64,000 bases of DNA from NCBI GenBank assembly GCA_965238025.1, contig OZ250162.1, positions 2,108,001 to 2,172,000 of the forward strand, read 5' to 3'. The notes under the pieces were generated by a model that was given only the letters and a program-made list of their open reading frames with translations, was not told the DNA's origin and made no database searches. This DNA comes from Pelagihabitans sp965238025. GTDB lineage: Bacteria > Bacteroidota > Bacteroidia > Flavobacteriales > Flavobacteriaceae. Made by a program: the position numbers and the translations under genes. Shown piece after piece: positions 32,718-43,300 of the stretch. Positions within the stretch are counted from its first letter, which is position 1, and each line of letters opens with the position of its first letter.

Positions 32718-34376
32718 TTAATTAACCAAATTTTCTTCCGGTAATATTTCAAAAGCAGGAATCCTAACCAGACATCGGTGTTCTTTTTTAGCTTCAACGG
32801 TTGCCATTGAAAGCAAGGCAAACGGTAATATAAAAGAATCGGCTTTGTTGTAATCAACCTGATAGCCTATGTCCTGCAGGGAAGCAACGGTAAGTCTACT
32901 TAATGGCATTTGGCCTACATCAACATAGCCAGTCATCAGTTCCGTGTCAAAGACGGACTCTCTCCAATGTCCTTCCCTCGTACCTGCCCCTCCGGTATTT
33001 GCAATCGGGACAAATTCCGGGCTGGAAAAATTCTTCAATGTGGCATATTCGCGCATCGCATTTGCACCTCTGAATTCCGGGTTGTCGGTTCCAGCTCCTC
33101 GAACCAAGCCCAAGTTTGACCATAGGGTTCCAATCCCCAAAACATGGCCCATTTCGTGTATGATTACACCCGCCAACGATCCATCACCTTCCATTCGCTG
33201 CAAATCTGCCGAATCAAATTGCATAATTCCCCTGGCTGGTAACAAACTTCCAGGTCTAACTCTAGTAGGGCCAGCTTGCCCCAAAGTTCCACCGGGACCA
33301 TCAATCGTTATTCCTTCAGCATCGATGACCAAATCATCTACCACGCCAATATCTGTATCGAAGGAAGGAAGATTTCCAACGATGACCTCCGACCATCGGT
33401 CAGCGGCTACTTGAAAAATTGCCTTTTGACTATCTGTAAGTCCGCCCAAGAAGTTTACTTCTATCTTGAAAGGTCTTTCTGGTTGTGGAGTGTCATCACT
33501 TTTTAGGGCGAGCGTCCACGATTTTAAAACACCCCCATCTAGATTTGCTTGGTCTTTGACGATTAATTTCCAGTTCCCTGTTGGAGATATCCCTTGAAAA
33601 TCTGCCAGTGAGCCCTCTGGTCGAAATGATCCGGTAAATGGTGCGGACCCAACTGTAATAGCTTCCGAAGCCATGTCATCGAATGTAGTATCGTTGAAAT
33701 TATCACCTCCACTTCCTTCACTTTCCACTAATATGACCTCCCTATTGTCGGGACTAACAATGCTGATTTTAAGATCTCCCGTATAGGTGTGGTCCAAATC
33801 TATGGTGATACAAACCGTTTCGACGTTAATAGCATGAAGGCCTTGCACATTGATTTGAGATTCGATTGTATTCACTCCAGTAGACAGGATGGTTTTCGGG
33901 CTACGATTATGAAAAACAAACGGGCCTGTGTTCTGGACAGGTTCATCCGTAATGATTTCCAGTTCCCATGCCTTCAATGATCCCCCATCTCGAATTGCAC
34001 GATCAGCAATTTCCAAACTCCAAACGCCATTTGCATTGGTACCATTAAATTGACCAAGCGATTCTATGGGTCGAAATATGCCCTGAAAAGGAGCATTGCC
34101 GCTGCCAATACCTATACTTGCGTTATCATCAAAGGTTGTTTCGTCAAAATTATCTCCACTGCCGCCCAGCCTACTTGCCAATAGTACAGTAGCACCATCC
34201 GGGTTTTTTAGTCGAATTTCTAAATCACGGGTATACGAATGACTAATGTCAAGTTTTACATTTACGTCGGTGATGTTGCCGCCAGTACCTTGAACATTCA
34301 TTATGGAGGTGATATGGTTTGGAGCTCCATCATCAATCGGGACTGCTTGTTCGTTTTTAAAATGATAGATTTTCAT
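32718..34376 (-). CDS. M8 (leishmanolysin-like) metalloprotease with two P (proprotein convertase) domains
   Basis: 552 aa. Two P/HomB-type beta domains lie at about 20-150 and 165-290. Both contain TFDD and an FRP..SL..F.G...G.W.L.I.D pattern, and end in SLKAWELEI and VLKSWTLAL respectively. From about 300 comes a zinc protease: HEMGHVLGIGTLW (about 402) with zinc ligands HExxH, and a third ligand in EGHWRESVFDTELMTG, followed by LSRLTVASLQDIGYQVDY; this is the leishmanolysin layout. The protein starts MKIYHFKNE with no signal peptide, odd for this domain set. It is the only gene between the second and third ssrA-end copies. Confidence 0.85.
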   Translation of the reverse strand: MKIYHFKNEQAVPIDDGAPNHITSIMNVQGTGGNITDVNVKLDISHSYTRDLEIRLKNPDGATVLLASRLGGSGDNFDETTFDDNASIGIGSGNAPFQGIFRPIESLGQFNGTNANGVWSLEIADRAIRDGGSLKAWELEIITDEPVQNTGPFVFHNRSPKTILSTGVNTIESQINVQGLHAINVETVCITIDLDHTYTGDLKISIVSPDNREVILVESEGSGGDNFNDTTFDDMASEAITVGSAPFTGSFRPEGSLADFQGISPTGNWKLIVKDQANLDGGVLKSWTLALKSDDTPQPERPFKIEVNFLGGLTDSQKAIFQVAADRWSEVIVGNLPSFDTDIGVVDDLVIDAEGITIDGPGGTLGQAGPTRVRPGSLLPARGIMQFDSADLQRMEGDGSLAGVIIHEMGHVLGIGTLWSNLGLVRGAGTDNPEFRGANAMREYATLKNFSSPEFVPIANTGGAGTREGHWRESVFDTELMTGYVDVGQMPLSRLTVASLQDIGYQVDYNKADSFILPFALLSMATVEAKKEHRCLVRIPAFEILPEENLVN

Positions 34377-34762
34377 CTGTTTTTATTTAGAAGTTTTTCA
34401 TAGGGACTTTTTTTACTACTCCGCCTACCTGCTGGGAGGTTTGCGTAGAATTTCGTTAATCCCTAAGCTTTTGGGAGAGATGAGTAGCCCCGACATGCTT
34501 TGCCTCAACATTTCGCGGTCACCTCGTTGAGCACCAAAATAGCCTATAAACCTCTAAAGGTTGGTCTTTTAAAAAGGCGTTGAGATTAACTCATCGATTA
34601 AACTTGACTTAAAAATAATGATTGTTTTAGCAACTTGCAATCCCCAAAAATGGGGAGTTTCTCCTATGAATATGCAAGGCTGATTAAAACAAAAGTCATC
34701 TATCCAATGGGCTGAATTTTCGTAACCACTCAAAAGCCTTGGATAAAAGCTTTCCAGCTCTA

Positions 34763-34787
34763 GATTCTAGTCCCTCCAGCTCCACTA
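34763..34787 (+). repeat. second attachment-site-like copy of the ssrA 3' end
   Basis: Shares 21 of 25 positions with the copy at 32537 and has the same TTCTAGTCCCTCC core followed by AGCTCCAC. It probably marks the distal boundary of the inserted DNA. Confidence 0.65.
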
Positions 34788-34788
34788 G

Positions 34789-34813
34789 AAAAGCCACCTT
34801 AAGGTGGCTTTTT
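34789..34813 (+). terminator. intrinsic terminator after the third ssrA-end copy
   Basis: AAAAGCCACCTT-AAGGTGGCTTTTT: a long perfect stem with a U-tract, directly after the repeat, placed like the ssrA terminator. Confidence 0.8.
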
Positions 34814-34976
34814 CATTTATTTCTTTTAAACGACCTCTAAGCCTCCTTTCGTCGGTTTGGCATTATGGAACCGGGCAATTGCAATTGCCGGACCGAAAAC
34901 ACTTGGTCCCAAAGCATCTAGGTACTGTAATTATGGTCATATCGGATGTGAGCGTCTTCAGGAAATCTATACACAA

Positions 34977-35687
34977 TCAAGATTTTGGCTTGATCGCGAT
35001 CACTGAAGCCGAATAGTCAACCCCATCAACTCCTCCCCATGTTTCAATTTTCGCCTTACTTTGAACGTTTGGATCATACGTATAAAGAAAGCCGGTATTG
35101 ATCAAACCCCCAACATGCCCTGCGATATTTAGAATCATTACAACAGTATCTCCGGCTGCCAAGGGCGAATTCTTCAATGCGAACTTTTTGCAATCTACGG
35201 TTGCACTTTGGTATACATCTAACTTACTACTATACACCCAAGAGCCCGAATTTGGAGTGCCTTTTACAGGTTGCCAATTGTTGGGGCTGCTTAAGGGTGG
35301 GGTAAACCAATACATGGTAAAAGAACCTGCGAAAGCCGCATTGCCCTTTAAATAAAGCTCAAAAGCCGATATTTTTTTCAGGGGTGTTACTAACGCCTCG
35401 ACCGTGGGTAGCACCATGTCTTTATAAAGCAAAGCGGCCCTGTCAATCAAGGGTTGTTGGTATTTTCCCAAATGGGGAATAAACCTAAGGACCTGTAAGG
35501 ACCAAGAGGGATCCGCTTTTAGAATATAAGGTACAACTCTTTCAACGCCGGCATCCCCAGCCACCTTTTTTAAAACTGCCAGGTCCCCGTCACAAGTATC
35601 GCTCTCTTTTAGGAGCTTAAGAGCTTTCATCCCTTCTGGAGAGGCGGAAAATTTTTTAATCAATAGGTTCTTTTCTTCACTAGTCAT
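34977..35687 (-). CDS. protein of unknown function, signal-less
   Basis: 236 aa, no signal peptide or membrane segment. The N-terminal 90 aa are helical (TSEEKNLLIKKFSASPEGMK, VVPYILKADPSWSLQVLRFI). The C-terminal 140 aa are beta-rich (FAGSFTMYWFTPPLSS, WVYSSKLDVYQSATVDC, AGDTVVMILNIAGHVGGLIN). No family is recognised. It is isolated on the minus strand next to the island boundary and divergent from another signal-less unknown protein (35978). Confidence 0.6.
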   Translation of the reverse strand: MTSEEKNLLIKKFSASPEGMKALKLLKESDTCDGDLAVLKKVAGDAGVERVVPYILKADPSWSLQVLRFIPHLGKYQQPLIDRAALLYKDMVLPTVEALVTPLKKISAFELYLKGNAAFAGSFTMYWFTPPLSSPNNWQPVKGTPNSGSWVYSSKLDVYQSATVDCKKFALKNSPLAAGDTVVMILNIAGHVGGLINTGFLYTYDPNVQSKAKIETWGGVDGVDYSASVIAIKPKS

Positions 35688-35977
35688 TGTATGGTCTTTT
35701 AATGGTTATGAAAATTAGTTCACCAAGGGCCAGCCTTTTAAATGATGAACTGCTCTTATGGTAAGTATCGTTTAGGGGAATTCCGTGCGTATTACATACT
35801 ATAGGTTATCGCAAGCTGTTTCTGGGTATTCATGCAATAATTATTAGATTGTTTTCCCGATTAATGGCGATATACGAAAATCCTTCAAAATAAATTGTTA
35901 ATAACCTTGCAATTAAAGTAATACTAATTCATCTAAATATAGCATATATTTTTTACTTTTAGATAAATTCCATTCAA

Positions 35978-36904
35978 ATGAAACTAGCATGGCAGACCAA
36001 GATCTTGAATGATGGGGAATTGGGCAATTTTGATTTCGATGGCCCAGTAGCCTCTTTTACCGTTGGCATTAGCTACTTTAATCTTCTTTACCCTCTTTCT
36101 GGAAATAAAAGCTTCAAAGTAAAGGATATGGGTGTTGTACTCAACGGGTCAAAGCCTTCGAGCAATGTCATACAGGTTCATGCCGCCCTTACTTTAGATG
36201 ACGGTTCGGGCAATCATCTCGATGCTTCTAACAGCACGGTATATGTTACAGTTTTAGCATGGTTGGGTATTGCTTCGGATGAGCTTTATCTTGGTATTTC
36301 CCCTAATCTGACGCAGGGCGAAAGATCGGTTTCGACCACAAAGTCGACTTATTTTTCGGGTTGCTTTGTCAGTTCATTCAAAATGGGATTCAGCGCGGCC
36401 GAGTCAGTGCGAGAAGCAAGTACGATTGTCAATGCCAGTCCGATAACCAATGGTTTGATGGTCAGTGGGAGTTCCAGTATTAATAACGGATCTGGCACAT
36501 CTACGAGTGCGACGAATCTTACCGCTGGTTTGATTGCTGCCACCGTTGATGATGGCAGTAGTAATATTGAAATGGTCAATCTGCCCTTCAACGATCCTAG
36601 CGGGTCGGCGATAAAGACCGTCAGTTTTAAGAATGAGGTCGAAGAGGCCATAGCCCTGGTCAGCAGTTTTGATTTTAGTTTTAAGAAAGGGGTAAATATC
36701 ACTGGCATTTATGGAGGCTTGATTTTTGAAAACCCTAAACAACCTGCAGACCCACCCATACCGAAAATAACCATCGATAAAGCTGACCTGAGGAAAGTTA
36801 CCATTGATTACCAGGGTACGATATTTGATTATTCTGCCAATTCTGTTAGTCCGGTCAATAATGTGATTTTACTCGTAATTGCTAAAAACAAAGTTGCCGG
36901 ATGA
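35978..36904 (+). CDS. beta-rich protein of unknown function upstream of the RHS gene
   Basis: 308 aa without a signal peptide. It is rich in Ser, Thr, Gly and Asn, with strand patterns (SFTVGISYFNLLYPL, NVIQVHAALTLDDGSG, VYVTVLAWLGI, ELYLGISPNL); one Cys. The C-terminal part includes ALVSSFDFSFKKGVNITGIY and ends NNVILLVIAKNKVAG. It could be a lectin-like or tail-fibre-like domain, but no family is recognised. It lies 467 bp before the large RHS gene on the same strand. Function is not assigned. Confidence 0.6.
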   Translation: MKLAWQTKILNDGELGNFDFDGPVASFTVGISYFNLLYPLSGNKSFKVKDMGVVLNGSKPSSNVIQVHAALTLDDGSGNHLDASNSTVYVTVLAWLGIASDELYLGISPNLTQGERSVSTTKSTYFSGCFVSSFKMGFSAAESVREASTIVNASPITNGLMVSGSSSINNGSGTSTSATNLTAGLIAATVDDGSSNIEMVNLPFNDPSGSAIKTVSFKNEVEEAIALVSSFDFSFKKGVNITGIYGGLIFENPKQPADPPIPKITIDKADLRKVTIDYQGTIFDYSANSVSPVNNVILLVIAKNKVAG

Positions 36905-37371
36905 TCTAGAAATACAATTTACCCAGATTAAGATAGTGTTCCCAATCCATAGGTTTTACATGAGAGCTTATTTTGGGTCAATATAGAAAGCTGAATAACA
37001 GTAAAAAGAGAAGTTACAAGAAATTGAAATCTGACCTTCTGAGTAGGATTATTGACCTTGGTAACTTGTTTTGAAAAACTGCAGCGTTTTGTGTAGACTC
37101 ATTTGATTGAGACCTATCCTATAGGACCGGCTTTTTATTATCTCCCCCATTATTTGCACCCAGTTCCCCAAACGGCAAAGTAATATGTTTTCCTGCACAT
37201 GATACGGGCGTGGAAGACAGACGTAACGCTCGCTCTTTTATAAGGTAAAGACTCTGAGGGGTCAAAGTCTTTATGCTTTTATGGCAGGATTATGAATAGG
37301 CATTTTAACAGCTCTGGCGAGGAGTTATCACCTAACTAAAACAGTATTTACAACACCAAAAACGATTTCTA
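36905..37371. other. 467-bp leader region of the RHS gene
   Basis: No coding frame is supported. A hairpin AAAGACT...AGTCTTT (37247-37272) followed by ATGCTTTT lies about 100 bp before the RHS start and could act as a terminator or leader structure. No clear TTTG/TAnnTTTG pair was found. Confidence 0.4.
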
Positions 37372-40300
37372 ATGAGCGGAACAAACCAATCAGTGGCAAC
37401 CCCACAAATACGATTCTTTCAATTTGAAACGGAAAAGCTGGGCGTTTTTAACAAAAGCGTCAACTTATTCCGTGGAGACCTTAATTTTAATCGGCGGCTT
37501 TTCACTATGCCATCACGGCCCGGCCGAAAAGATCTGGATGTGGATGTTGCGGTACAGTATCAGAGTAACCTTCAGAATGTTGTTACCATGCAAAACCTTG
37601 ATGCCCCGACAGGGATTCTAGGTTTGGGGTGGTCTATGCCACTTCAAAAGATAAGCCTAGCGCTAACAGGGGCTTTTTCAAAGGCCAATCGTCGCTACAC
37701 ACTAAATTCGGATGGTATAGACAGTGCCATGGTTCTGACCGAAATTAGAAATGGGAAGGAATATTATGAACTGGAAAATTATAAATTTTGGATCATCGCT
37801 TATGACCCACAAGGGGAGTGCTGGGAGGTTACCCATGAAAATGGTATCACCCATGTATTTGGTGGTAATGTGACCAAAACCCCTCAGGGGAACAATAGCA
37901 GTCAAGGCAATAGCATTGCTTGGGGCGTCCGTTATGGGAACTGGACCGGTGCCACAAAACTTACCGCGGGCATAGAACCTATACAGTTTGCAAGGGAATG
38001 GTACCTCTCCGAGATTAAAAACCCCTGGGGCGACTCAGTCCGCTATGAATACAACGGTTTTAGAAGAGGGGATAATGGCCTTATCACCGGAGTTGAACAA
38101 TTTGTAGGTGATGCAAAAGGTAAGCCATACACCAAGGCTGTTTATTTAACAAAAATTACCGATGTATTTAATCGTACCGCAGTTTTCGATTATAGCGAAA
38201 AAACTTTTGAGACGATTTCAATCGATGCTCCCAAAGAATATGAAGCTGCTCATACCGATCACCCGAACGATCCGGTACCTAATGGATTTCAAGACGTTTA
38301 TGAAACCAAATACCTCAATGAAATTGTCGTAAACAATAGGAAAGGGAACGCCATAAAAAAAGTACAATTTGAGTATCACCCCTTGCAAAACCTAAGCGAT
38401 TTTTCGGGAAAATTAAAAGGAGTTACCTATAAGCGATATCTTAAATCTTTTGCCCGATACGCCCCGGACGGAAGTTGTCTTCCTGGGTTACAATTTGATT
38501 ATTGTTTTGACAAAAACCTTGAAGATTCAAATCTGGGTGCTTTACAAAGTATCACGATACCAGAAGGGGCAGTAGCCACCTATACCTATACAAAACAAGC
38601 CTTGGAGATATGCCAACGCGACCAAACGATCCTAAAACCTGATCTAGGAGGTGAAAATTGGACTCCCCGGGTGTGGTTCGGGACTGATTTTGCCGTGGTA
38701 ATTTGGTACAACTTAGACTCAGGAAAACTATGGCTAGGGATCTATACGTGGTTGGGGCATTGGAAGCTGTGGAAACCCAATAACGGAATCATTTACCAGC
38801 AGCAGTGGGGTATTACATTAGACAGCCTGAACCTGATTATTTCAGAGCAGAGTATTGCCGTACATTTCAAGGATGAATCAAATACCTATCTATTTATTTA
38901 TGGAAGAAATAAACGCCAAGAGGGACAATGGATTTCATATGGAGATGGCGAGTCGGCCTATTTAACCTTTCCTACGACTGAAGTAAGCTTCAATAGTGGC
39001 GACAACTTTGTTTTGGCGAATGAGCAAAATAACAATACGAGTAGTCAAACATTAACACGCATCACCTGGAATTGGAAAAAGCAAAGTTGGATTACCGAGA
39101 AAAACGTTTATTCTGTTAACTCAAATAAGCAGATTATGTTCAGTGCGGGCATGCATGAATACTATTTGACACTGGCTTACACTTCAGCCGATAATTCTGC
39201 CATCATACAACAACATTATCTATGGCTGAACCCAGATAATGAATACGCTTGGCTGCAAGGAAGTGGATTGACACTTCACAATGTAGACCCTGCCGATATT
39301 CATAGTTTTAATTTTGACTTAAGTGAATCTATCGCAGTTCTGATGGTCACAAACGGGGATGCCCCAGATAGCCTTAGTTATACTTTGCATGTACTTATGT
39401 GGAATGAAGATTATCAAATGGCGCCCGTCCAATCCTTTCCCTTCAGCACCCAAAAACTAGATCAGAAATTGCCTTTTGATATTATGCCCCAAATAATCTC
39501 GAACAGTCTAATTGTAAGTGGGGAAAACTTTCTGCGGTACAATGGCAAGGATTGGTTATCAAATACAGGCTTTCAAATAGCGTCACCAGCGAGCGGAAAT
39601 TCCTATTGGTTCGCCTATGGTCATGACTTTATTTTACGCACTATTAATAGTGCAAATGGTGCTATTTCGGCCAAGATGCTGGTATATGACCCCAACAGTC
39701 CGGATGATATCACGAAATGGTCAAGTGTTCCTTTCGATCCAAAACCATTACCCGTCGCACCTCGTAATAACCCGGGTGATGCCTACTACCCAACCTCGGG
39801 GGGGCAGGACTATTTTACAATTGGAAACGCGATATATTATCGGGGTTCCTCTACTGATTGGACCGTGCCTGGAAATAGTCCTAGTTTTTTGATCAAAGAA
39901 GACATCAACTCAAAATCGTTGATCGATCAAGCCCCCAATTTTGTTGCCTTTCTTGTTCCTGACGAATTGAATCCGGGGAACACAAAAACGATAGTTTTAG
40001 AATTGAAAAATGGGCAGATAATCGGAAATGGCACTTATCTTGACCATCAGCGATACAGCCTCGGGAATTCGAATCCCGGGACCTCTCCTTATGGCCCTGG
40101 ATCCTTTGTGACCTATCCAGGTAATACGGCTAACGGCCTATTTCAAAATGCGGAACAACTTACCTTATATCGCTATGCTGGCCATGCCATACAAGGAAAA
40201 ATCAATCACTTTCCGGTAACCCAACTTAATGTGACCGATGGCTTTGGGGTAGCCTATGCCACGGCCTACAACTTTGACCCTTCTTCCGCAGCCTGCGATC

Positions 40301-43300
40301 CTAGCGGGACTGTAGTGAAATACTACAAGTCTTCCGTTTTTCCAGGCGCTTCTACTCCGGACCCGAAAGCTTTTGGTTCAATTGTCAACCACTATATTAA
40401 TGGCTACAATGATCTTGAGCAGATTACGTATTACCTTAATGGTAAGGAAGTTAAAGGCTTGCCAGCCTACCCCGTTCTTGACGGACTTAAAAAGTGTGTT
40501 GAATATCTGGATGCCAATGGGCAAACCGTTAAGAAGAAGGATTTCACATGGGATATTTTTACACAAAGAAATAGCCATCCTACCGTAGGCGACCCACTAC
40601 CATCACAGTTATCTGGATCATATTCCAGACAACATAGCCTTACCCAAACACTAGACGGTGTAACTGAGATCATCAGCTGGAACTATATTCCGAAAACTTT
40701 CAAGGCACCCTTTTCCGGGATGTTTGTTGAGAGAAGCAAGACTAATTTTAACGGGATGGGTGTTGAGGAACTTCTCAGCACATCAAAAATCTATGGATAC
40801 GAAAAATATCCGGAATTGGTTGCACTAAATCAGCTGAATATCACCTTGCAGGAAATGCAAACCGTAACTCCCATAAGGCAAACCCCTATTCCTGTAGGCG
40901 TAAAAGTGAATACCTGGAAAGCCATGCAACCCGGTAAATGGGCCAAATATCAAACTTTTAAATGGGAAGGTGGTGGCAAGGCCGATTTTACTTTTCCCGC
41001 TGACTATAGCACCCCAACAGGTTGGCTTTGTTCAGATAAGGTCACCGTAATAAATGAGAACGGTCTCATTCAGGAAATGCACAATACCCTGTCTGCTCCC
41101 AGTTCTGTTTTACATGACAAAAATGATGAGTACATCATTGCGCAATTCAAAAATGCCAGTATACTAAATGGGGAAGCCGACTATTACGGATTTGAGGCAA
41201 TGGAAAAAGGGACCGGATGGTCACTTCAAACACAAACACAAATTTCTTCCGATTGTTCTTATACCGGAACACATAGTCTTACACTTGAACAAGGTGGAAA
41301 GCTCTTAAAACAGTTTCAGCCCAAGTTAAAGCAGATTTATATTATTGGATATTGGTACATGACCAAAAAAGGTTTCTTGCCGAATAATTCCAGCAAATGG
41401 TCCGCTACCGTAAATTCCAATAGACCTTTGACGGGTGATCTTTTGGAAAATCCGACGATGGAAAAACCTTTTGAAGATACCGGTGGTAAATGGGTCTATG
41501 ACTACCTCATTGTTGATCTTAGCGTTGTGGATGCCGCAAGCGTGGTTTCCGTTACAGTTGAAGCAACTAATGGTTCTCAGCAATTGGTGTATCTCGATAA
41601 TGTACGATGGGTGCCTCAAACATCTAATTTTTCAGCCTATGTCTATCAACCTGATAGCGGTGTGATCAGTACTCAAATTGGGCGAGGTCCTATTTTAGAG
41701 CGGGTATTTTATGATAGGTTCAATAGAAGAATTGGCGCGGTTAACCGTTACGGAGATTCCTTAGGAAAGCTTTATTTGAACTATTCCTCCCGAATAGGAA
41801 ATAATGGGATTTTTAATCCAAAGGACCCGAATTGTGAGGTTCAACTAAAAATGTTGAATGGTGGGCGAAACGAAATTTTTACCGACGGCGGTGCCTGGCA
41901 GCAAAATTGGAAGGCCTCCAACATCCAAGGCAATTGGAAAACAGAACTTGGAAGACTCTTACATACTAATGCCACTACGGAAGATACCTTGAGTTGTCTA
42001 TATGAAGATCTGCAATCAGACTTCGTATTATCTTTTGGGATAGAGGCGATAGACCGTTCAAGCAAGTTGCTTCTCGGTGATGTTGTAGCGCTAAAATTAG
42101 GAAACAGAAACAGTATTAGTTGGAATCCTGAAGGAAAAAAATGGCAGTTTGTTGTGGAAGGGAAAACAATAGCTCCTTGGATGAATAGTGACCAAATGCC
42201 ACAACAATGGACTTTAATTGTAAAACCAAAAACGATATTGTTCTTTGCTGATGGCAGACTTCTTCTTAGTACCGTTACCAGCGAACCAATTTCAGAACCC
42301 CCGGTTTTCTATACAGGAAAGAACGCAATGGCAATACATTATCTTGCCACGGGCTATAGGCCAATGACCGGTTTGGTCTATAAGGACGCCCTGGGCCACT
42401 CGAGGCAGAATCATGCCCTAACAGCCGGCAACGCCGTAATCAACCAAGAGATACGCAATATGCTTGGCAAAAAAGCGGTCAAGACCAAATCGGCACCAGC
42501 CAATTTTGGAAATGATACTAGCCCAATTCCCCTAATGGCCTATCGCCCTGATTTTGTTAATGTAACCGATTTTTTGGCAAACTTCTACGATTCAGGTTTG
42601 ATGCAGGGTCATCTGAGCACATACTATAATGGACAAAATGGTGCCAGTAACGATAAAGGTTATCCATATCACCGAGAACTTTTGGAGCAATCCCCACTTG
42701 CAAGGACTATAGAGAAAGGTCTACCCGGAAAAGATCTTGCTATTATTAAGCCCTGGACGATGAATCCAGATCTTAGAAAAACGGTCAAGTTCAACTATTC
42801 CAATAACAAGAATACCCCGGTGCCGGGAATATCAGATCTTCCCGCGGGTGAATATTTTGTTATTACACAACAGCAACAGGACCGGGCACCTTCATTTCAG
42901 ATTAAGGACAAGTCATCAAACCCTATCGTAAAAGGAATGCATGGGAATCAATCGTCTCACACCAATTTAGGAGATGCCGATCCAACATATGACGAACAAA
43001 ATACCATACAAGAAAATACCGTACCCAGCTTGGTTAATCGTAGACATGTAATTCACGATTTGAATGGTAGAAATGTTGTTCAGTTGTTGCCATCCTACTT
43101 TGACACAAACCTGCCTAAAAATGAACTATTTCAAAATGTCAAAAAATACGATACCCTAAATAATCTGATCGAATCTGCAACCCCAGATGGCGGTATGTCA
43201 CAAATGATCTACAATAAGGCTGGTCAGCTGCGGTTTCAGCAAGATGAAGAGGGGAGGGCCAAAGGCTATTATGGCTATTGCAAATACAATAACTTAAATG

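Larger units (their letters stand above)
34377..34976. other. 600-bp intergenic region: possible fourth operator, ssrA-end copy, terminator
   Basis: No gene is recognised. TCCCCA-AAAA-TGGGGA (34641-34656) resembles the two-component operator; on the minus strand a -7-like TATTTTTA (34617-34610) lies at the same 35-bp spacing, 234 bp before the protease gene. The palindrome GGCAATTG-CAATTGCC is at 34874-34889. The short open frame from 34804 begins in the terminator stem and is not credible. Confidence 0.4.

Noticed and set aside
19494..34813. Search for an integrase, transposase or relaxase in the suspected island
   Set aside because: None of the supported genes in this stretch has recombinase motifs; mobility genes must be lost or outside the window.
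34804..35016. A 70-aa plus-strand open frame
   Set aside because: It begins in a terminator stem with GTG, has no ribosome binding site and runs into the end of the opposite-strand gene.
35466..35482. Palindrome resembling the two-component operator (TTCCCAAATGGGGAA)
   Set aside because: It is inside a coding region with no promoter element at the 35-bp spacing.
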